DNA of 64,000 bases from Desulfobacula toluolica Tol2 (GTDB taxonomy: Bacteria > Desulfobacterota > Desulfobacteria > Desulfobacterales > Desulfobacteraceae): NCBI RefSeq assembly GCF_000307105.1, contig NC_018645.1, positions 4,040,001 through 4,104,000 on the forward strand. The letters run 5' to 3'. A program made the translations under genes and the position numbers. Of the stretch, positions 59,196 to 64,000 are shown piece after piece. The notes beneath the pieces are model-generated. The model made no database searches. It was not told the DNA's origin and saw only the letters and a list, made by a program, of their open reading frames with translations. Each line of letters begins with the position of its first letter. The first letter of the stretch is position 1.

Positions 59196-60071
59196 ATGAA
59201 ACAATGCAACGGATGTGGAAAAATTGTCTCCCAGACAATTACCATGTGCCCGGTCTGCGGCATAAACAATTCAGGCCCTCTGAAATTTATTGATGAATAC
59301 AAAATTCAAACCATTATTTATGAGGACCGCACTTCAATTGTCTGCAAAGCTGCAAAAAACAAAGATACCTCACCTGTAACCATCAGAATATTTACGGAAA
59401 AATCCGGTATGGATGAGCGTGTGGCCAAACGATTTAAAAACGAACTTGAAAAACTCAAAAAACTGCCGGACGAATATTTTTTACGGCATTATGCAATCAA
59501 AAAAAGCAGTGACGGACCCTGGTACAAGATCAGCGAATGGATGGATGCCTCAGATTGGAACTCTGTCTTTAGGTCCGGGATATTGGATTCCCTGCCCAGG
59601 ATGGTCACCCTTTTTCATAATATCGCGTCAATACTTGATATTTTGAATAAAAATGATCATTTTATGCCCTATCTTATTCTTTATGATCTTATGATCCCCA
59701 AAGAAAAAACAAAAAATCTCAACATAAAACTCAATTACAAACTTTCAAGATTTTTAAATGCAAGAGCTACCCATAACGGCCCCATGCTTCAAAAAACACT
59801 TGACTGCCATCCTGATATCATAAACCAGCGGGCCATTGATTTTAGAAGTGGAATATGGTCACTTGGGAAAGTATTTATTGAGCTGTTAACCGCAGACTCA
59901 AACCAAAATATCAATTCCTCAACAGTGGATGAACTGGACAGTCCAGACCCTGAACTTGCCGCCCTGCTCAATGCCATGCTGTCAGATGACCCGGATCTGA
60001 GACCCCAAACCATGGAAAGCGTTGTGTCTGAGTTATTTCATATCTTAAAGCGCCTGACCTGTTCCGAATAA
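59196..60071 (+). CDS. Zinc-ribbon pseudokinase-like protein
   Basis: A 291-residue soluble protein. Residues 1-25 are a zinc ribbon (MKQCNGCGKIV, then MCPVCG). The rest resembles a serine/threonine kinase fold without its catalytic residues: the VAIK-like strand reads VTIRIFTEK, the HRDLKPEN loop reads LILYDLMIPKEKTKN, and the DFG site reads NYKLS; yet the later parts are well kept (DFRSGIWSLGKVFIELLTA and LLNAMLSDDPDLRPQTM). Start ATG 59196 has AAAGGG eight bases upstream. A regulatory or scaffold role is inferred. Confidence 0.72.
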   Translation: MKQCNGCGKIVSQTITMCPVCGINNSGPLKFIDEYKIQTIIYEDRTSIVCKAAKNKDTSPVTIRIFTEKSGMDERVAKRFKNELEKLKKLPDEYFLRHYAIKKSSDGPWYKISEWMDASDWNSVFRSGILDSLPRMVTLFHNIASILDILNKNDHFMPYLILYDLMIPKEKTKNLNIKLNYKLSRFLNARATHNGPMLQKTLDCHPDIINQRAIDFRSGIWSLGKVFIELLTADSNQNINSSTVDELDSPDPELAALLNAMLSDDPDLRPQTMESVVSELFHILKRLTCSE

Positions 60072-60102
60072 GCTGAGCTATAATCGACAGGATTCTTTTC
60101 TT

Positions 60103-61416
60103 TTACCGCTTCAGGTTAATCCAGGCATCAAGCCGCTGTTTCACAGTTTTCTCATATCCCCGGTCAGTTGGCAGGTAAAAACGATGATCGCAAAGCGTTT
60201 CCGGCAAATAGGACTGAGGGATATAGCCGCCCTTATAGTCATGGGCATACTTGTACCCTTTGCCGTAATTCAAGTTTTTCATCAGCTTTGTCGGGGCATT
60301 CCGGATATGAAGCGGAACCGGTTCATATCCGGTTTCCTGAACCGTTTTTTTAACCTGTTTGCGGGCCATATACACAGCATTGCTCTTGGGAGCTGTGGCA
60401 AGATAAATAGCTGCCTGGAACAAAACATCGTCTCCTTCGGGACGGCCTAAAATCCGAAAGGATTCACCGGCATTCAAGGCCATGGTCAAGGCTCCAGGAT
60501 CAGCCATGCCGATATCCTCGGTGGCAAACCGGATCATTCTTCTGAGCATATAATAAGGATCATCCCCTGCCATGAGCATGCGTTCCAGCCAGTAAATCGC
60601 CGCATCAGGGTCACTGCCACGCATGCTCTTGATAAAGGCTGAAATCAGGTTAAAATGTTCTTCACCCGCCTTATCGTATAAAAGTGATTTTTTCTCTATG
60701 GCAGTTTCAACATCCTGGATAGAAATCCTGTCTTTTTGAGAAAAATGAAGCACTGCTGTTTCAAGATTGGCTAAGGCAATCCTGGCATCACCGTCGGCCA
60801 CCCTTGCAATATGTTCCAATGCCTCATGGGTCAATTGCTCTTTTTCAATCCCCATCCCATTTTTTTTATCTGTCAGCGCCCGGATCAAAATTGTTAAAAT
60901 ATTTTCTTTTTCAAGACTTTTAAGGGTAAACACCCGGCATCGGGATACCAGGGCCGGAATAACCTCAAAGGACGGATTTTGGGTGGTGGCCCCCACAAGA
61001 GTTATCAGCCCTTTTTCCACATGATGTAAAAAAGCGTCCTGCTGGGCCTTGTTAAACCTGTGAATTTCATCCACAAACAGAATGGTTCGTTTTTGATACA
61101 GGGCCTGTCTTTTTTTGGCCTGTTCAATAATCTGCCGGATCTCTTTTACCCCGGACAAAACAGCTGATATTTCTACAAATTCAGATTTTGTCTCATTGGC
61201 TATAATCCCTGCCAGGGTTGTCTTCCCACATCCGGGCGGTCCCCAGAGAAGGATGGAGAAAACCCGGTCATCTTCAATTGCTTTTTGGAGCAGACTGCCT
61301 TTAGCTGTCAGGTGTTTTTGACCCTCCAGCTCATCAAGAGATTTGGGGCGCATTCTGTCAGCCAGGGGGCGGGTCAGGGATTTGTCCCGAGAACTGTGAG
61401 ATTCAAAAAGATCCAT
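60103..61416 (-). CDS. rarA: Replication-associated recombination protein RarA
   Basis: AAA+ ATPase RarA/MgsA, 437 residues, which acts at stalled replication forks and gaps. LADRMRPKSLDELEGQKHL, Walker A GPPGCGKTTLAGI, Walker B LFVDEIHRFNKAQQD, sensor 1 GATTQNPSF and the C-terminal tetramerisation region with GLRRMIRFA-like and NYGKGYKYAHDYKGGYIPQ sequence are seen. It starts five bases after the der stop, so the two are probably co-transcribed. Confidence 0.95.
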   Translation of the reverse strand: MDLFESHSSRDKSLTRPLADRMRPKSLDELEGQKHLTAKGSLLQKAIEDDRVFSILLWGPPGCGKTTLAGIIANETKSEFVEISAVLSGVKEIRQIIEQAKKRQALYQKRTILFVDEIHRFNKAQQDAFLHHVEKGLITLVGATTQNPSFEVIPALVSRCRVFTLKSLEKENILTILIRALTDKKNGMGIEKEQLTHEALEHIARVADGDARIALANLETAVLHFSQKDRISIQDVETAIEKKSLLYDKAGEEHFNLISAFIKSMRGSDPDAAIYWLERMLMAGDDPYYMLRRMIRFATEDIGMADPGALTMALNAGESFRILGRPEGDDVLFQAAIYLATAPKSNAVYMARKQVKKTVQETGYEPVPLHIRNAPTKLMKNLNYGKGYKYAHDYKGGYIPQSYLPETLCDHRFYLPTDRGYEKTVKQRLDAWINLKR

Positions 61417-61421
61417 TGTTT

Positions 61422-62870
61422 TTAAGCGATATCCGTATCCCTTTGTCTTTTTTTCTTACTCTGTTCTTTTCTCTGTTTTTGTTTTTTGGTGATCTGTCGT
61501 TTCTTTTTCTGAAAGATCCGTTCATCTTCTCTTGATCCACCTGAAAATTTAATTTTTCCCGTTTTTTCCCTGAAATAGAGTTTGATTGGAGTTTTTGAAA
61601 GCGGAATCATCTGGCGCAACTGATTGAGCAAATATCTCTCATAAGAAAAATGAACTGCTTTGGGAAAATTAACAAAACAGACAAAACAGGGGGGTCTTGT
61701 CGCCACCTGGGTGGCATAGAAAAATTTTAGTCGTTTTCCTTTGTACAGGGATGGTTCTGTTCTGTAAACCGCATCCTCAATAATCCGGTTCAACACACCG
61801 GTATTAATCCTGTGGCAATATTCCTTATGAATTTTGACCACTTCATCCAGAATCTTATGGCACCGCTGCCCGGTCAGAGCGGATATAGTCATGGCAGGAG
61901 CATAGGACAAAAATTTTGACTTGTACCTTAAATCCTCCATGTATTTTTTTACGTTTTTACGTTCTTTATCCAGAAGATCCCATTTGTTTAACAAAAACAT
62001 GGCACCGCATCCCCGGTCCTCGGCATATCCGGCAATGGTAATATCCTGATCTGTAATGCCTTCTTCCGAATCAATCAGAATCAATGCCACATCACAGTCA
62101 TCAAGGCTCTTCAATGATTTTAAAATGGAAAATTTTTCAAGTTTCTGAGTAACCTTGCCCTTGCGACGAATACCGGCCGTATCCACAAGGACAAATTGTC
62201 TTCCTTTATACTCAACCGACAATTCGATGGCATCCCGGGTGGTGCCGGCCTTTTCATTGACCACTACACGCTGTTCGCCAAACAGCCGGTTTGCAAGAGA
62301 AGATTTTCCCACATTGGGTCGGCCCACAATGGCTATCCTTATAGGTGTCTCACCCTCGTCTTGGGCCTGATCATATTCCGGCAGGGTTTGAATAAGGTCA
62401 TCTAAAAAATCACCCACCCCGATGCCGTGTTCGGCTGAAATCTCATAAAAATGATCAATACCCAGTGAATAAAACTCAGCAAGGTCGTCATGCTGTTTGT
62501 AGTTTTCAATTTTATTGACCAAATAAAAAACCGGTTTGGACATTCGGCGTAAAAAATCCGCCAGTTCACGATCATAGGGAGACAATCCGGCCCGACCATC
62601 CAGAATAAAAACAAGAACGTCCGCCTGATCCGCCGCAGCCGTCAATTGCTCTTTAATCTGGGAGGCAAAATAATCATCATCCGAACTTAAAAATCCGCCC
62701 GTATCAATCACTGTAAAGTCAATGTCATTCCACTGTGCATCCGCATAGTGCCTGTCTCTTGTTACACCCGGAAAATCATCAACAAGCGCCTGTCTTGAAC
62801 GAATGATCCTGTTAAATAATGTGGATTTCCCCACATTGGGCCTGCCCAGAAGGGCCACAACCGGTTTCAT
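61422..62870 (-). CDS. der: Ribosome biogenesis GTPase Der
   Basis: Der (EngA), 482 residues, a 50S assembly factor with two GTPase domains. Domain 1 has GRPNVGKSTLF at residues about 8-18; domain 2 has GRPNVGKSSLANRLFGE; the KH-like C-terminal domain has VATRPPCFVCFVNFPKAVHF and RYLLNQLR. The last 40 residues are strongly basic (KKRQITKKQKQRK). Confidence 0.96.
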   Translation of the reverse strand: MKPVVALLGRPNVGKSTLFNRIIRSRQALVDDFPGVTRDRHYADAQWNDIDFTVIDTGGFLSSDDDYFASQIKEQLTAAADQADVLVFILDGRAGLSPYDRELADFLRRMSKPVFYLVNKIENYKQHDDLAEFYSLGIDHFYEISAEHGIGVGDFLDDLIQTLPEYDQAQDEGETPIRIAIVGRPNVGKSSLANRLFGEQRVVVNEKAGTTRDAIELSVEYKGRQFVLVDTAGIRRKGKVTQKLEKFSILKSLKSLDDCDVALILIDSEEGITDQDITIAGYAEDRGCGAMFLLNKWDLLDKERKNVKKYMEDLRYKSKFLSYAPAMTISALTGQRCHKILDEVVKIHKEYCHRINTGVLNRIIEDAVYRTEPSLYKGKRLKFFYATQVATRPPCFVCFVNFPKAVHFSYERYLLNQLRQMIPLSKTPIKLYFREKTGKIKFSGGSREDERIFQKKKRQITKKQKQRKEQSKKKRQRDTDIA

Positions 62871-63048
62871 GTTTTAACCTCCAAAAAATTAAACCAACTT
62901 ATTTATCAGTTTATACAATATATTGAATTATTTATAAATAGTAATGACGGTGTCTGTAAAGATTGTCTTCATTTTGTAATTTGGTCACAACATCTACCAT
63001 GAGAAGGGTCTGACTCCATTAATCTGATTAGTCCACAAATAAAAATTA

Positions 63049-63077
63049 TTGACACTTTTTTTATAAAAATTTATTCT
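63049..63077 (+). promoter_or_regulatory. Sigma70-type promoter of the small coiled-coil gene
   Basis: TTGACA (63049-63054) and TATTCT (63072-63077) are spaced by 17 bases and lie 83 bases before the ATG at 63160, leaving an untranslated leader of about 75 bases. An AACGAGGT site lies just before the ATG. Confidence 0.65.
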
Positions 63078-63159
63078 ATAAAAAATTGGGTGTAGCCCTA
63101 TAAAATCTGCCCGATTGTTAACACAACGACCTTATAAAATAAGGTTAACGAGGTAAATA

Positions 63160-63474
63160 ATGTTGACCAACACATCCGGCATACACAATTTAACTGGATA
63201 CCAGGCTCAACTTAATATATCCAATACTGCTAAACCGTCATCCCATGCAACTGGTTCTCCTGTTTCAAACCGTAAAAATATCAATGATACCGTAAATATT
63301 TCCAATAAAGCAAGAGATCTTCAACAGGTCTATCAAAGGGAAAAAACTGAGGTAGAGCAAAATCACACAAATGCAACCCAACAGCTTGAAAGAGAATACC
63401 TCCAGGAAAAAAGCAGGCTTGAAAAAGAATTCAGCCGAAAAAAACAAGACCTGGAAATAAATATTTACGCTTGA
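63160..63474 (+). CDS. Small coiled-coil protein, 104 residues
   Basis: Not recognised. Residues 1-45 are polar (Ser, Thr, Asn); residues 47-58 carry NDTVNISNKARDLQQ, a pattern often seen at the start of short bacterial helical proteins; residues 55-100 are a charged coiled coil (EVEQNHTNATQQLEREYLQE). It has no signal peptide. It has its own promoter and a strong terminator, so it is a single-gene unit with probable real expression. Confidence 0.72.
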   Translation: MLTNTSGIHNLTGYQAQLNISNTAKPSSHATGSPVSNRKNINDTVNISNKARDLQQVYQREKTEVEQNHTNATQQLEREYLQEKSRLEKEFSRKKQDLEINIYA

Positions 63475-63546
63475 CAGCCGATCATCATCAGTTTAACCGC
63501 TTGGATTTTTTTAACAATGATATAAACAACATACTTTAAAAAGCAA

Positions 63547-63576
63547 AAAGGCTTTCAGCAAACGCTGAAAGCCTTT
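63547..63576 (+). terminator. Rho-independent terminator after the small coiled-coil gene
   Basis: A 13-base-pair perfect stem (AAAGGCTTTCAGC, 63547-63559, with 63564-63576) and a four-base loop AAAC, followed by ATTTCTTTT. It lies just downstream of the two minus-strand tRNA genes as well, so it may act in both directions. Confidence 0.8.
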
Positions 63577-63588
63577 ATTTCTTTTAAT

Positions 63589-63666
63589 TGGCGTCCCCAA
63601 GGGGATTCGAACCCCTGTCGCCGGCGTGAAAGGCCGGTGTCCTGGACCGGGCTAGACGATGGGGAC
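63589..63666 (-). tRNA. tRNA-Glu (TTC)
   Basis: Minus-strand cloverleaf: acceptor GTCCCCA with TGGGGAC, anticodon loop CTTTCAC (TTC), T arm CAGGGGTTCGAATCCCCTT, discriminator G and encoded CCA. Confidence 0.95.
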
Positions 63667-63681
63667 GCAATGTTTTTTTCA

Positions 63682-63757
63682 TGGTGGGCCGTGCTGGGCT
63701 CGAACCAGCGACTCTCTGCTTAAAAGGCAGATACTCTACCGACTGAGTTAACGGCCC
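63682..63757 (-). tRNA. tRNA-Lys (TTT)
   Basis: Minus-strand cloverleaf: acceptor GGGCCGT with ACGGCCC, D arm ACTCAGTCGGTAGAGT, anticodon loop CTTTTAA (TTT), T arm CTGGTTCGAGCCCAG and encoded CCA. Sixteen bases upstream of tRNA-Glu, so both are probably one transcript. Confidence 0.95.
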
Positions 63758-63780
63758 CGGTCAATCAAAAACACGAGATA

Positions 63781-63807
63781 TCTATATTATTTGGAAAACA
63801 ATGTCAA
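63781..63807 (-). promoter_or_regulatory. Candidate promoter of tRNA-Lys/tRNA-Glu
   Basis: On the minus strand TTGACA (63802-63807) is followed by TATAGA (63781-63786) with a short 15-base spacer, 24 bases before the tRNA-Lys 5' end. Confidence 0.5.
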
Positions 63808-63834
63808 CTGTTTTTTTTAAATCATATGGATATT

Positions 63835-64000
63835 TCATTTTATTTTTTTTAAACATAGCCTTTCAAATCCCAGGGCCACCAACACAAATTTCTGCAGCCT
63901 TAGATTTCCATACCGCTGTTCAAACTCTTTGCCGCTCTTTACCTTATGCGCATACACACGGCTTTCACCCTCTCCCGTCTGTTTTTGCACTGTTTTGCAA
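63835..64000 (-). CDS. Possible 3' end of a minus-strand gene (partial)
   Basis: One minus-strand frame stays open from the window edge to a TGA at 63835. It gives a basic sequence with KTVQKQTGEGESRVYAHKV and RYGNLRLQKFVLVALGFERL. The family is not recognised and the stretch is only 54 codons, so it could be chance, but the composition looks coding and the position, just upstream of the tRNA promoter, is plausible. Confidence 0.35.
   Translation of the reverse strand, partial: CKTVQKQTGEGESRVYAHKVKSGKEFEQRYGNLRLQKFVLVALGFERLCLKKIK

Noticed and set aside
62871-63048. Possible gene in the space between der and the small coiled-coil gene
   Set aside because: AT-rich with stops in all frames; only the promoter at 63049-63077 could be supported.

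Overview
The window reads as chromosome of an AT-rich, anaerobic, Gram-negative deltaproteobacterium (Desulfobacterota), most like the Desulfobacteraceae. This is inferred from gene content: menaquinone made by the futalosine route, a PfaD-type enoyl reductase, zinc-binding (C+) forms of S4, S14, L33 and L36, a deltaproteobacterial rpoB/rpoC, outer-membrane lipoprotein and PBP1A genes, and many radical-SAM or iron-sulfur type proteins. No rRNA is present, so the assignment rests on proteins only.

Layout. (1) 1-3.6 kb, minus strand: the start of a pfaD-like gene cut by the window edge, xerD, and a SUMF1-fold protein with a long acidic repeat. (2) 3.8-10.6 kb, plus strand: seven genes, every one overlapping the next by 1-8 bases: a ParA-like ATPase, two unrecognised proteins (the second a coiled coil with two zinc ribbons), then mqnE, mqnC, an aminofutalosine-deaminase-like amidohydrolase and mqnA. 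(3) 10.6-11.7 kb: terminator hairpins and decayed IS66 and DUF4338 (DruA-like) fragments. (4) 11.7-13.3 kb: a GAF/HD-GYP protein. (5) 13.4-43.4 kb, minus strand: one very large expression locus, in transcription order tRNA-Thr/Tyr/Gly/Thr, tuf, rpmG, tRNA-Trp, secE, nusG, rplKAJL, rpoBC, rpsLG, tuf, rpsJ to secY (S10 and spc clusters), infA, rpmJ, rpsM-K-D, rpoA, rplQ. fusA, adk and map are missing from their usual places. (6) 43.7-49.6 kb, plus strand: a lytic transglycosylase with LysM repeats, tRNA-Arg, a U32 peptidase, PBP1A and an acetyltransferase. (7) 49.5-62.9 kb, mostly minus strand: an unknown protein, pgk, a small Cys protein, radC, gyrA, an AI-2E-type permease, a 51-residue membrane protein, a thiolase, then rarA and der; on plus an NRDE protein and a zinc-ribbon pseudokinase. 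(8) 63-64 kb: a small coiled-coil gene with its own promoter and terminator, then tRNA-Glu and tRNA-Lys.

The most striking observation is an insertion of about 100 residues in RNA polymerase beta' (RpoC) that looks like a parvulin (PpiC-type) peptidyl-prolyl isomerase domain whose two conserved histidines are replaced. The second is that an orphan ParA ATPase and two unknown proteins are translationally linked to the menaquinone genes. Several in-gene tandem repeats (153 bp, 12 bp, 7 bp) may vary in copy number. No CRISPR array, prophage or intact insertion sequence was seen.
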